Shown one piece after another: positions 31,009-42,785 of a stretch of 64,000 nt of DNA. The position numbers and the translations under genes were made by a program. Source of the DNA: Nicotiana tabacum (taxonomy: Eukaryota; Streptophyta; Magnoliopsida; Solanales; Solanaceae); the NCBI RefSeq assembly GCF_000715075.1, contig NC_134082.1:103022399-103086398 (forward strand), written 5' to 3'. The first letter of the stretch is position 1; the number at the start of each line of letters is the position of its first letter. Below the pieces are notes generated by a model, which was given only the letters and a program-made list of their open reading frames with translations, did not search any database and was not told where the DNA came from.

Positions 31009-31512
31009 TATTTGTTTTTGCTTTTTGGTTGTTAATCTTCTCTTAAATTTTGTGACATTCACAATTTCTCTAGTCCTTTACAAGCCCTGTGGGGTGTGTG
31101 CACAATTAATATACGGAAGATCTGTTATCTTAAAACTAAGAATAAATAAACTGGGTTGAGGGTAATAATGAAAAACCAATCACAAACATTATAATTTCTA
31201 ACGAACTATTTTCCCAGACAAAAAAAAAAGAAAGAAAGAAAGAAATTTCCATAAGAGCAACCTGGCTTAGCAAAAACTAAGAAATTCGTTGCTTTCGAGC
31301 TATTGAAATCTTTAAATTACAGCTTTTATTGTGCATGTTTTTCTATTCTGTCCTTTCCAATAGTGATCTGTGCTTTTTCCACGGTATAACAAATTCTGAG
31401 ATACGTCGTATTTACAATTTTCATATTACAGAGAGCTAAAATTGGTCATACGGACATACCAGCCTAATATACTCCCTCTACCCAATAACTTTACTCTGGG
31501 GTTTAGAACGAC
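31009..31512. other. Intergenic DNA, nothing recognised
   Basis: AT-rich, with an (AAAG)n run near 31225. No ORF, repeat pair or boundary is visible. Confidence 0.5.
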
Positions 31513-31515
31513 TTA

Positions 31516-32206
31516 TAGCCTGTTTGGCCAAGCTGGAAAAATCAGCTTACTTTGAGAAGTGCTTTTGAAAAAAGTACTTTTTTGGAGAGAATCAGTTTGT
31601 GTTTGGCTAATCAGTCTGAAAAGCACTTTTGAAAAATAATTTGTGTTTGGCCAAACTTTTTAGAAAGTGCTTTTAAATGTCAAATTACGAATAAGGACAT
31701 GAATAGATTTACTTAATAATTAATATAAGTAAATAAATAATATCAAAATTTTGTTATTACATGCAATAATTAAAAAAAATTCATTTTATTTAAGTAAAAT
31801 ATGAAAATAAAATTAAAAAGTACTTAATTCTTTTAATATAAGTTAAATATATTAAAATTCCTTCAACAAATATAAAAACATTCACTCCTAAAGTCACTAT
31901 ATATTAGAAAGTTTCCTAAAAATAAGAAGAAATATTTATAAATTAATATCCTAAGTATTGGGTTTAAGGGTTATTTTGGTATATACTATATTTTGTTAAG
32001 GGTATTTTAGGTAAGAAGAAAAGCCAAAACTGCTTCTGCTTTTGGAAAGAAACTACTTTTTTCTGCTTCTTTGAAACTGCTTCTGTTTCTTCCAAAAGCA
32101 CTTTTTTTCCCAAATAAGCTTGGCCAAACACCTCAAATTAGAAAAAAAAGTATTTTTGAAAAAAAAAACACTTTTTTTGTCTTGAGAAGCTTGGCCAAAC
32201 AGGCTA
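31516..32206. mobile_element. PIF/Harbinger-type MITE, 691 bp
   Basis: Exact 19-bp terminal inverted repeats TAGCCTGTTTGGCCAAGCT are flanked by TTA on both sides (31513-31515 and 32207-32209), the duplication preferred by PIF/Harbinger elements. Subterminal GAAAAAAGTACTTTTT and AAAGTGCTTTT blocks repeat in inverted order. There is no coding capacity. Confidence 0.88.
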
Positions 32207-32209
32207 TTA

Positions 32210-32920
32210 AAGTGTTTGCCTATATTTTACAATTGTAGTAATTTGAGATACAAGTTGAAAAAATTTAAACTATAACATACTAGCCTGTTTAATTATTATT
32301 TTAATATTTTTTTCTAATTTAATTAGTATCTTTAGTTTTGAATTTAATAAAATGCTGTTACATGAAATGTAATAAACAAAGTACCACACAAGTAAATGTA
32401 CAAAGAACAAGGAAAAGACCCAAATCATTCAAAGATTCAAAGAGGTGGGTCCAATGTGTTGGTCCTGTCACCGTCAAAAGAATATTGAAAAATGATGTAA
32501 TTATTGTAAGTTTTATTAAAATAAACATCTTCTATTAAGTATTTCTTTTTTTATTTAAAGTTGGAAAAACAGAAATGTACTAGAAGAAAGAATAAAAGGA
32601 GGAGGAAGAAGAAGAAAGAATAGAAATGGGAAGAGGAGGGTATTATATTTTGACCTCAGGATGGAGATATTTTTCTTCTTGTCCTTTTCGTATCATTTTT
32701 CCTTAAAACTCTCCATTCCCTCCTCCTTTTAGAAACTTTTTCCGGGAACCCACCGACGCCGACGAACACGACGCCGGCGAGTTTCCCACCTTTAATTCCC
32801 TTCCTCCAAATAAAAACCATGCTCCTGAACCCAGGTTTGTACAGTATTATCATTTCCTAATTTAGGCGCGCGTACCCATGCATTGTGTAATATTTTTCAT
32901 AACAACAACTAAAACAGGCA
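32210..32920 (+). promoter_or_regulatory. Upstream region of the MAPKKK gene
   Basis: No gene. The last 300 bases become purine-rich (GGAGGAGGAAGAAGAAG) and then CT/GC-rich (CCACCGACGCCGACGAACAC), as in a plant 5' leader. ATGs at 32625, 32818 and 32878 precede the main start and could open short upstream ORFs. I see no confident TATA box. Confidence 0.4.
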
Positions 32921-35900
32921 ATGCGTTGGTGGCAGAACGCGTTTTCATCTTCAACTTCCTCATCATCAGCCTCCTCTTCATCCTCTTTATCATCCAAAGT
33001 ACACTCTGACGATAGCCTTATTGCCTCCTCCGGTGGAGGAGGCAGCATTCGTTACCCCTTAAAATCCGCTTTTTTCTTCGCCCGCAGACGCCGTCACGCA
33101 CGTGCCAAAAAACTCCAGAACCTCGCGGAGAATGACGTCGATGACTGGCGTTCGCACTATTCAGAAAACGAGAATTTGTCGTCCTCCAAATGTTCTTCCT
33201 CCTCCGACCGTCGTCCGCCTCCGCAACCTTTGCCTTTGCCGGAACTCCAGCTGTTGCTCCGCCACGACGCCGATGCTGCGGTTTCGAATGAACCCAGCGT
33301 TCCGTTGCCGTCCCCCACAGACGCGCATAATTCGCATCATAAAACTGGAGAGGAAAGAGATGAGGATACACATAAGGATGGTGTAGCGTCCCATGGAAGG
33401 TATACAATCTTTTTTCTCAACATTTTTTTTAGTTTTGCTTTAATTTCACATAGGATTAGATTATTACTTGTCTCATTATATTCCTATTTATTTTGTTTTT
33501 ACTTGTGAATCCCGAATTGGATGTTTGTGTTTCTTTTTTGAAAAAACTCAGGTTACGTTAATACGGAGTGTTCGGTTTTCTTTATAAAATTAGACTTTTT
33601 ATAGTGTTCCTCATTTCGAGGAGAGAGCTGAAAATTCATGGTTATTAACTCTTGAATTAGAGAGGATGGTCTAGTTTATGGATAAATCTTAACTCCTCCA
33701 AAAAGAGGAAAAAGAAACCAATGCTGGAGATGAAAGGATTGAAGTTAATAGATTCGACACTGAAACGTAGCCTAGTGGAAAGGATACTCTGACCTTCAAT
33801 GATTAGATTGGGGTTGGGGTCAGCATTCAGCAAAATGGGCCACTTTCGACTCATTGTTGGTAGTGGCATTTTCCATGAAAAATGATTGAAGTTCAGATTA
33901 TCTTGCACTTTTGCTTTTCTTCTCTTTTCAGATATTTACAAAATAAGAGGAAAAAAAAGAGATAACTTGGAAGGACATTCTGCTTTCTCTTAGCATGGAA
34001 TTGGTCATTCAGTTGGCTAACTCGTGTAAGTTTTGGATTATATTGACACTGTATTTGTGTTCTTCTGTTATCCTGTTTCAGCAGATTATCAAGCCAAGAT
34101 GCTCGAAAGAAGAAAAAGGAGCACTTGGGAAGTCGATTGTCTAGGAAGACACCTCAGAAGCTGCATGTTACTGATAGAGTCTCTGATATCAGGATCAGTG
34201 CGCCCATTAGTGCTCCTACCACTCCTTATGCAAGTCCTGGACTCAGCCCGCTCAAAGCTGAGGATTTTTTAAATCCCAATTGCATGGCATTCCCTGGTGC
34301 TTTTCAAGTTTGTTCTGCCCCGGAGATGCCTCCATCGGACACACCTCATTATCCAGGTTTCTCTTACAAAGTTATTCCGGAGAAAAATGCTTTTAGTGTT
34401 GATAATTCTCCTCATCATAGTCCAAGAGCAAGTCCTCAGAGGAGTAGAAAGATTGCAAGTGGATCTACATCGCCTTTGCATAACTTATTACCAAACGAGA
34501 GCTCAGCACGCCGTGAGAGTAGTGCTCAGGGTAATGTCCATCCACTACCACTTCCTCCTTTAAGTGTCACTCCGTCACAGCAGCCTACGGCAATTCCACC
34601 AGTTTCCCCTAACGCAGAGCTGACGCCAATCAAAGGCCAATGGCAAAAAGGGAAGCTTATTGGGCGTGGGACATTTGGAAGTGTATATGTTGCATCAAAC
34701 AGGTATAATTTGCAAATAGATCTCATTGCATATAAGTTTGTTTCTTCTCGTCCATACACGTGTAGTTCTAAATGTTGCCCGGTGGCTTTTGCTCTTGACC
34801 AGAGAGACTGGAGCTTTATGTGCAATGAAAGAAGTTGAATTATTACCGGATGACCCAAAATCTGCTGAGAGCATAAGGCAATTACAGCAGGTTATATTTC
34901 CTTCATTCTCTTCGTTTCTTAGTCCTTTAATACTTATACTTGTGTCTTGATTTTGATTGTTCATAGTGACATCATTAAATTGTTTTCTCTATCTGTTGCA
35001 ACTGATTCAAATATTTACTGTGGAGCTTCTTATCTGCAGATTTTTCTACACATTTATGAGTTAGTGACATGAATGATAAACAAGTACAACATGTTCTCCT
35101 TCTATTTTAAAAGAATAATAATTTATATTGTGTGTTCAAAGCAGCAGTAGCAAGCACATTGGGTATGAATACTTGAATGTGAATACATCTCGATAGCAGC
35201 CGCCAAGCACTATCATGAGCACATGAAAACATCTCTATTGTAAAATTGTTTCGACTTCTAATTTTCTCCAATTTTTATGATGGTATAGGAAATTAATGTT
35301 CTCAGTCAACTCAAGCACCCAAATATTGTCCAGTATTACGGCAGTGAAATAGTAAGTACTAATTGTTATTCTCCAATTAAGTTATATATCCATCTGAGCA
35401 TGTTGTTCTCAATGAGAGTCTTTACTACTTTGATTGTGCAGGTTGGTGACCGATTTTACATTTATCTGGAATATGTTCATCCTGGTTCTATCAATAAATT
35501 CATCCATGACCATTGTGGAGCAATTACAGAATCCATAGTACGGAATTTCACTCGCCATATTCTTTGTGGATTGGCTTACTTGCATAGCAAAAAAACCATT
35601 CACAGGTAACAGTCTGAGACTTCACTTATGATGAGGACTATACAGAACATTCTGAAGAACAAATTGGAAATTTTTACATGTATAGGGACATAAAAGGGGC
35701 TAATTTGCTTGTTGATGCTTATGGGGTTGTAAAGCTTGCAGATTTTGGGATGGCTAAGCATGTAAGTTCTCAACTCAAATATGGAGTATACTCATTTTGT
35801 TTCAATAATGGAAGTAAACAAGTCGTTCGGAGATTCCCTATTCCTGGAAGCCAGTAAATGTAGAATTACCAATCACTTTGACTACACTCATGACTAGAAT

Positions 35901-37410
35901 AACAACCCCAGTAGGAAAATTAATGTTTAGAATGGCAACTATAACAGTTATAACAAGGATACTTAATCTGTTTTGTTGTAAAGCTTGCAGTTCTTTTAAC
36001 CTTTATAACTTACACTGACTGTGTTGTACTGCTGATTTTTGCTAGTTTTATATTCGATCTTGAACCTTTACTCTTTCTATGCAGCTTAATGGGCAAGCAG
36101 CTAATCTCTCCTTGAAGGGAAGTCCTTACTGGATGGCTCCTGAGGTGCTTTGTTTGAAACATTACTTCTGCCTGATTACGTTCTCTTACCTCTCATGCTT
36201 ATACCTTTTGTTACCTGGCAGCTTTTGCAGTCAGTTATGCAGAAGGATACTAACAGTGATCTCGCCTTTGCTACTGACATATGGAGTTTGGGCTGTACTG
36301 TAATTGAAATGCTAAATGGCAAACCACCTTGGAGTGAATATGAAGCAGTAAGGACTTTGATTCACTCATGCTTAGCTCACACATACTCTTTTGGTTTTCT
36401 CATGCTTAGCTCACATGTAATCTTACTTGAAAGACATGCGTTTCTGTTGCATGCTCCTGTAGGTTCACGTGCAACCCTATCTAGAGTGAGAAGGAGGTTT
36501 TCTCGTAGTTGTAATTACATTCATTAAGACTGATTCTACTATATTTTGCATCATGTCGAGGAGCTTGTTCGATTTCACTACACTTGGGTTCATTTGGTTC
36601 GCAGTAGATGGGTCCATATAGTTTCCCAATTCATAGGTGTTAAACAAATATTTGACTTTCTTTCATGGATCAGTAAGTAATTTCATTTTATTAGTAAGAT
36701 CTGCAGAGATACATTACTGACTCTGCATAGAACCAATAAAGTCAAGCAACTCGTCTAATTGCCCCTCCTTTTGTGTCTTTGCTCTCAAGCACAGAGTTCA
36801 ATAGTTTCTTTCATCCTTTAATTTTACTCCAATCACTAATCAGAACTCACCGTTTAGTTTTCTTCAAATGTATGATCTCGTAAACGGACGCTAAATCTTA
36901 CAACAGTCGAATAAGTCGAATGCTAGTTTATCTCCTATTCTTGCAGGCTTAATTTGTAAATTAACATGTCAGACTGACTATACAGAGCTGCACCACATTA
37001 ACCATATCCATTTTGCAGGCTGCAGCCATGTTCAAGGTTCTAAAAGATACACCTCCAATACCGGAAACATTATCACCTGAAGGAAAAGATTTCCTACGCT
37101 GGTGTTTCTGTAGGAACCCAGCGGAGAGGCCCTCGGCCAGCATGTTATTAGAACATCGATTTATGAGAATCTCTCATCAGCCAGATGTTCCTTCTTTCCT
37201 CAAACCAGCTGGTGGAGTACGAATCAAAGTAAGTACGTTCAATTCCTCTCCCCTCCTCTCCTCTCCAGCTCTTCTTCCTCCTTTTCTTTTTTATGGTGTA
37301 TGAGTTATGATCTTTAATGCAATAATATAATGTAACAGGAAAAGTTGAATTCTCAAAAAGAGCAGACAACATACAATCTTGACCAAGGGCGTTTATCTCT
37401 AGAGAGGTAG
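32921..37410 (+). CDS. MAP kinase kinase kinase, MEKK type, MAPKKK5-like (10 exons, about 652 aa)
   Basis: Exons: 32921-33399, 34082-34702, 34803-34890, 35289-35351, 35442-35605, 35686-35761, 36085-36144, 36222-36347, 37019-37228, 37339-37410; they join in frame. The start MRWW plus a Ser-rich, basic N-terminus and [14 protein letters not shown] match the MAPKKK3/5/YODA group. Kinase features: Gly loop GRGTFGSV (about residue 354), Lys in AMKEVE (376), HRDIKGAN (471-478), DFG (491-493), GSPYWMAPE (ending 517), [12 protein letters not shown]. All catalytic residues are present, so it should phosphorylate MAP2Ks in the cytosol. The acceptor at 34079-34084 is a NAGNAG tandem giving one-residue variants. 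The end is unsure: TAG at 37408 lies inside AGAG|GTAGCT, a possible donor, and protein-like sequence follows 37537. Confidence 0.93.
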
Positions 37411-38258
37411 CTCTCAAAAGAACTGTCAATGAAGTGAAAATTACATTCCAAATGGTGGAATACTTAGGCTAACACATCCTTGATATGGGCATTTCTTCAT
37501 GCCTGGACACTTAATCTATATGTGCAATTGGGACAGGCCAACTGTGTGTCATCGATTCCATCGGAGCCCCATCATTTCGCTCGTTCAACTCCTATGGCCC
37601 TGTCCCCAGTTAATTCCTACCCTGCTCGGTGTATTGATGTTAGCATATTATAAATGTAAGTAATTACCAAAACCAGGTGCAATTACGAAACGTCAACTGA
37701 TTTTGCAATGGAAGTAGCAGGACATATTTTTGGTGTCGCTTTCCATGAGAGCTGGATTTGTGAATACAATGGAGACCTTTATACACGTGCTCTACAGATA
37801 GCTTGCAGGCGAAAAGCGAGTTGGAGCCAGTAGGTACTCCGCCTTGTCTCAATATGTTACACCTTGAGAGGAACATAGTTTTATCGTCCAGGGAAGTCTT
37901 TTTCCTGCAGACCTTGGAGTTTAGAAGTAGGTTTTCTGTAATGACTTCCAAAGGAGGAGCTTCAACAACAATCAAAAGAAAATGAAATGCTTTGACCATT
38001 TATACAATTCATTATTGAATCTCGTACTCTGCATTTTTTCTTTTAAATTTTGACAAGCATGTCTAGTGTTTATGGTGTATGGAATGGTCGTTTTTGTGCA
38101 ACTTGAAGCACTGCTACTCGTGTGTAGAGGCCAGAATATTTTGTTTTGTCAAATGTCATCATGTTCCCTATTACTTCAAGACGAAACCTGAAGTAAAAGG
38201 ATTAAGTAAACGGGTGATTTGCGCAAATAGGATACTTCGGTGTCAGTATTGATTCTTC
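37411..38258 (+). other. 3' region of the MAPKKK gene
   Basis: This probably holds the 3' UTR, and perhaps further exons. After GGGACAG at 37536 one frame reads SSIPSEPHHFARSTPMALSP to a stop near 37635, plausible for a Ser/Pro-rich MEKK tail, but it joins in frame only if exon 10 ends in a different phase from the visible donor. A second candidate segment, 37803-37985, follows TTGCAG. Neither can be confirmed here. Confidence 0.4.
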
Positions 38259-39273
38259 GGAAAAGGTCCAAATATGCCTTTTGTACAGTATGAAATTGAA
38301 CATATTTGCCCTTTGTTAATATTGCAGTCACATAATTGATCTCCCATAGTTGGTCCATATATGCCCTTGCAGTCACATAATTGATCCATATATGCCCTTT
38401 TCGAAACGGAATCCACCCAAGCTAATTAGCTCTTTCTTTAATTGTATTAAAGCGTATTACAAATACTATTTCCTTTTTATTAGTACTTTTTTTCTTTACC
38501 TTTATCTTTTCTTTCTTCTTTTTTCTTTTCTTCTCTTTTTTTTCCTTTTTCTTTCTCCCATATCCGATTTCCTCCATTGCTGATGCCTTCTCCATTTTCG
38601 TCACCAATTTCACGTGATTTTGTTCCTAAAAATCAAACCTACACTATCAAAAGCTTCCTAGCGAGAAGGCACTGGTTCTTCTAAAAAGAAAGAGATGAAA
38701 ATTGTCGGAGAAATTTTTTCGGTGGTGTTAATTTGGTGAAAGTAGGATATGGTTATTCAGATTTTGAAGGTGTTGTTCACCATGGAGCTTCAAATCTGAA
38801 GGGAACAAAACCTTCAAAATCCGAATAACCATATCCTATTTTCACCCAATTAACACCACCGAAAGAATTTCTGCGACAATTTTCATCTCCTTTAGGTCAG
38901 AAGAACCTGTGGGGTTTGTGATAGTTAAATTAGTATGAATTCATGAATTTTGTCAAGTGAAATTGGTGAAGAAAATGGAGAAGGCATCAAAAATGGAGAA
39001 ACTCGGATATGGGAGAAAGAAAAAGGGGAAAAAAAGAGAGAAGAAGAAATAAAAGAAAAAGGTAAAGAAAAAGTACTAATAGAAAGGAAATAGTGTTTGT
39101 AATACACTTTAGTACAATTAACGAAAGAGCTAATTAGTTTGGGTGAATTCCTTTTCTCTAAGGGCATATATGGACCAACTATGTGACGGTAAGGGCATAT
39201 TTGAGCTAAAGTATTAACGAAGGGCAAATGTGCTCAATTTTGTATAATACAAGGGTATATTTGGACCTTTTCC
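38259..39273. mobile_element. Foldback element with arms of nearly 500 bp
   Basis: The ends are CGGAAAAGGTCC (left, from 38258) and its inverse (right, to 39274). Landmarks repeat in inverted order throughout: AAATATGCCC, AGCTAATTAG, GTATTACAAA, a long CTTTTTCTTT tract, CGGATATGGGAG, GGATATGGTTATTC. The centre (38771-38810) is a roughly 40-bp loop. Flanking 8-mers (TGATTCTT and TTATTTTT) agree at 6 of 8, a weak hint of a hAT-like duplication. Lys-rich or Phe-rich ORFs inside come from the homopurine tract. Confidence 0.82.
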
Positions 39274-39519
39274 GTTATTTTTTGACCCACTTGTCCCATA
39301 GGCAAAATTTCAAGTTTAACAAATATTGCCTCTCCCTTGCCTGATGGACAACATTTTTTACTTTTGATCTTAAAGGTTTGCCAATGAGGCAAGCGCAGGT
39401 CAAAAAATTAAGACCATCTATTTTCAAAGTCAATTGATATAATTTCTTGTAAGTGAACGGTATGACCAACTGAATAGTGCTAGAAAGAAGTCTTTAAACA
39501 GTAATTATAAATAATATTA

Positions 39520-39781
39520 CTCCGTCAGGTCTACTTTAATTGATTTTTTGACTATTTTCACACATATTAAAGAATTCACTTTTTAATATTAATTAAAAAT
39601 AAAATTGATCATATTAACCTTTATTATTTCTTGAATTTGTTCATTGGAAATATAACAAATATTCATAAGCTTTTTACTCCAAGGATAATTTTGGAAAAAA
39701 TAAATTAATTCCTTTTTGATATCTAAAAAAAATCAAATGTTATGGACCATAAAAAGAAAACCAAAAAATCAATTAAAGTGG
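39520..39781. mobile_element. Stowaway-like MITE, 262 bp, relative of the one at 30747
   Basis: The left end is CTCCGTCAGGTCTACTTTAA after TA; the right end is the inverse of CCACTTTAATTGATTTTTTG followed by TA. The interior shares ATTGATCATATTAACCTTTA and TTTTTACTCCAAGGATAATT with the copy at 30747-31008 and has the same length. Confidence 0.8.
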
Positions 39782-40141
39782 TATTAACTTGAATAAAGAG
39801 AAGTACAGGAAACCCTTTCGGTGGTAGGATGTAACTGGTATTTAAAATTCATTAGGTAGATGAGTGAGTACAAATTGAACACGGAGTGAACGATGCACTG
39901 AACAATGAAACAAAATAAGCTAAAATTGAGGTGGCACGTAGTGGAACCTTGTTTGGAGCAGATATGGAAAGTTAGGTCAACAGAGAAGTGGAGAAACATT
40001 AATGAAAGAAATAAAAATGATAGAATAAAGCATGTAGCTTAGGCTGTAGCATAAAAACAGAAAGTAGAAAGACTTTTGGTCTTCTTTCCATTTTTGGCCC
40101 TCCAACCAAATCAAACAAACATCCCCCAATCGAAGTGCTAT

Positions 40142-40147
40142 CACGTG
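40142..40147. promoter_or_regulatory. G-box (CACGTG) upstream of the 53-aa gene
   Basis: CACGTG lies 88 bases before the ATG at 40235, in a stretch that becomes CT-rich then GAGAGAGAGAG just before the start, typical of a plant 5' leader. A G-box suggests bZIP or bHLH control; this is inference from one motif. Confidence 0.35.
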
Positions 40148-40234
40148 CCCTTTCTTTTGCCCGTCCATCTCCTTTCAATATCCAAAATTTCCATAAAACT
40201 AAACCTTCATCTTCATCTTGTTTGAGAGAGAGAG

Positions 40235-40522
40235 ATGGATCCACCACAGGTACAAGCCATAGACACCTCCAGCAAAAGCTATCCCCCAATTGAAGACGAG
40301 CAAGACAAAATAGTCGACCAATGGTATATTATTCCAACTTCCCCTGTTTTGCTCCTTTCTACTTAGTACTATTATTCTGTTCTATATTTTCTTACTGTTT
40401 TAATTAGACCGATTTGGTTTACTCTAATCTTTTTATTGTGTTTCTGCAGTTGTTCTTGCTTTTACGACTGTACTGATAGCCTTTTGGAGTACTTGTGCTG
40501 CTATGATTTCTGGTGTTCCTAG
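40235..40522 (+). CDS. Small cysteine-rich protein, 2 exons, 53 aa
   Basis: Exon 1 is 40235-40323, exon 2 40450-40522, with GT-AG borders (CAATG|GTATAT and TTTCTGCAG|T) joining within a Cys codon. The first half is polar (MDPPQVQAIDTSSKSYPPIE, then DEQDKIVDQ); the second is packed with seven cysteines (CCSCFYDCTDSLLEYLCCYD, then FWCS). It resembles short plant Cys-rich proteins with a CCSCxYDC core that end in a Cys-rich tail, possibly membrane-associated or palmitoylated, but I cannot name the family. Evidence that it is real: proper splice sites, a G-box and CT-rich leader upstream, and a clean two-part design. Both exons are too short to show as long open frames. Confidence 0.75.
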
Positions 40523-41002
40523 GGATACAATTTTTCCAAAAGGGAACTTGTTAGATGAACTAATTATGTTCTTTCGCTTTTGGTTAGCTTTATTTTGCAG
40601 TACATTACTCGAGTAACATTAAAAAAATTATAATGAGATTATCGTTGGCTTCTTATTAGGTTATAGTGGTCTTTTTCCAATTATATGCCTATGGTTCATA
40701 AACTTATATGCTAGAAAGAATTTGAACCCTTTTTGATCGTGCATTAATCAATTTTGATAATTAAAGAGGCATTGGTTCTTTCAGCACATTTCTGATAAAA
40801 AGTTTGTGTTTCAGTTGTGAGCCTTAATAGATAAAGTAAAGGGAAGTTGACAAATGATAACTAGTCATAAATTATTGAAGAATGGTCAGGTATTTTCTCC
40901 CTTCTGCCTAGTGCCCAGGGATACTGGTCTGTACATCCATTGGCATTCTGGCCTAAAGTGGGTTTCCCACTGTTGGTGGAGCCCTATATACCACTTTCTT
41001 TG
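40523..41002. other. 3' region of the 53-aa gene and intergenic DNA
   Basis: AT-rich, no ORF of note. The right edge (40994-41002, CTTTCTTTG) is the target duplication of the adjoining small MULE. Confidence 0.5.
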
Positions 41003-41807
41003 GGCATTTGCATCTATATCCGCCTTTTGTGTCACGGTTTAATTTGTGTCCGCTTTGCAAAAAAAATTGCAAGCGTACCTATTTTTTTGCATAACTTCAG
41101 CATACGAGGCTGAAGTAGCAAAAACAATCATGCAAAACTTCAGCATTCTAGTAGACGAGCCTAAAGTAGCAAGTGTGCTGAAGTTTTTGTTTTGTAACTG
41201 GCGAACTTCAGCTCTTTTATTTTTGTAATTGACGAACTTTTGTAACTCGCGAACTCAGCTGAAGTTTTTGTTTTTGTAACTGGCGAAGTTTTTGTTTTGT
41301 AACTGGCAAACTTCAGCTCTACAACTGAAGTTTTTGTTTTGCCTTAGCTATTAATTAATAATACAGGCTGCAAACAACAGTGAATTCCAGAAACTTAACT
41401 ACTGAAGGAAGCATATTCCAAACCAGTTCAAGATAGTAGACGATTTGCGTGAAGAAAGGACGTAAAAATGAACTAGCTTGCAAAAATGTAAATACACGGT
41501 CCCACTGTTACCATCTAACAAATCTATCTATGCACAATCCAATCCAAAGCAGATAAAATAGGGAAAATTTCACATAAGAACAATTGGGCTCCCTACTTTT
41601 CAATTTTATAGCCCATATTTATGGAAATCATCCCATGAACTGAAGTTCCATAGCAGCACCAACAGCAGCAGAAGAAAGAAGAAGAAAACGAAGGAGAAGA
41701 AAGGGAGCTGAAGTTATTTAAAAAATGGGTACAAGTTAAAAGTTTTTAAAAAAATGGGTATAGGTTAAATGGGGACGACCAAATAGCGCGCCCCGTGCAG
41801 TTTTTAC
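41003..41807. mobile_element. Non-autonomous MULE relative, 805 bp, with GCTGAAGT repeats
   Basis: The left end is GGCATTTGCATCTATATCCG; the right end, inverted, is GTAAAAACTGCACGGGGCGC followed inward by TTTAACCTATACCC, a phrase also found just inside the left end of the 15-kb MULE. Flanking nonamers CTTTCTTTG (40994-41002) and CTTTCCTTG (41808-41816) agree at 8 of 9. The core (41085-41345) carries ACTTCAGC/GCTGAAGT motifs spaced by TTTTTGTTTTGTAACTGGCG, the reverse complement of the 42-bp units at 28411-28600. There is no coding capacity. Confidence 0.75.
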
Positions 41808-42045
41808 CTTTCCTTGATCCTGCAAATCGTATTTGACTAGTTTGGATTCGTGTCGGATAAATTCACTAATAAAAGTTAAAAGCTTTCTATCAAGAAATTT
41901 TTGATTCTCAGGCTCGATTACTCTAATGATGCTAAGAATGATTTTTTCTTCCTTTTTAGCGCCGTTATTTTACATTTTGTTGAAAAAGCTACTACCTATA
42001 ACTTTTGTTCATGCTTCCGTTGCTAGTAATTAACGACTTAACGCG

Positions 42046-42785
42046 TAGAGCTGTCAATATGAGCCAGTCCAGTCCATGCTATTTGACGGGCTAGGTTGGA
42101 TCGGTCCATTTGATGGGCCTTAAATGATCAGCCAAACCCAACCCTACGTGGGTCACGAGACCGGCCCATCATTTTTATAAATTATTTTTTGTATTTTTTA
42201 AAATTTAATTTATATATATATATATAAAGCTTTTGCAAAACTTAATAAGTTTTTACATTGTTCCAATAGATTACTATAAAACACAAAAAATGAGGACAAT
42301 ATTTCATTTATTAAAAGTCAATACTCAAATAAACTACTCAAAAAAAAAATTCAAGGTGCTCTTAATATATCCAACACCAATAAATCATCTTTACCAAGCA
42401 CATTTGAATCATCTTATAAAAAAAAAATCTTAATATCTTAATTTTCATCCAAGTCTAATTATATGCTATTAGTTAAACGTTAAGAAATAACTCAAATTTT
42501 AAGAACAAAAAATATTTATATTTACATAAAAAAATATTATCTGTTTGAGATTGGACTACTCTTCTTGTTATTTTTAGTTCCTTATTTTTTTTAATATTTT
42601 TAATTAAATACGTTATTAAGCTCACGGGCCGGCCCAACCCAACCTCAGTGAAGCCTCATGGGTCACGATCTTACTTGGGCCGAGCTTAAAAGTCTCATTT
42701 TTAATGGAATCAAAAAATCTTAGCCCAATACTATTAAATCATGGGCTGGGTCGGCCGAGTGTGCCAAGCCCATATTGATGGCTCT
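42046..42785. mobile_element. hAT-type MITE with TAGAGCTGTCAATATG ends, 740 bp
   Basis: TAGAGCTGTCAATATGAGCC at the left matches the inverse of the right end (TAGAGCCATCAATATGGGCT). Subterminal GGCCGGCCCAACCCAACCT- and GGGCTGGGTCGG-type blocks also pair. This TAG(A/G)GCTGTCAATATGGGC end is common in plant hAT-derived elements. The 8-bp flanks do not match, so the insertion is old or its edges have drifted. Confidence 0.75.

Noticed and set aside
33018..33407. 129-codon minus-strand ORF opposite MAPKKK exon 1
   Set aside because: Antisense shadow of a Ser/Pro-rich GC-rich exon; no motif.
38422..38613. Lys-rich ORF (RKKKEKKEKKRKKKKEK)
   Set aside because: Homopurine tract in one arm of the foldback element.
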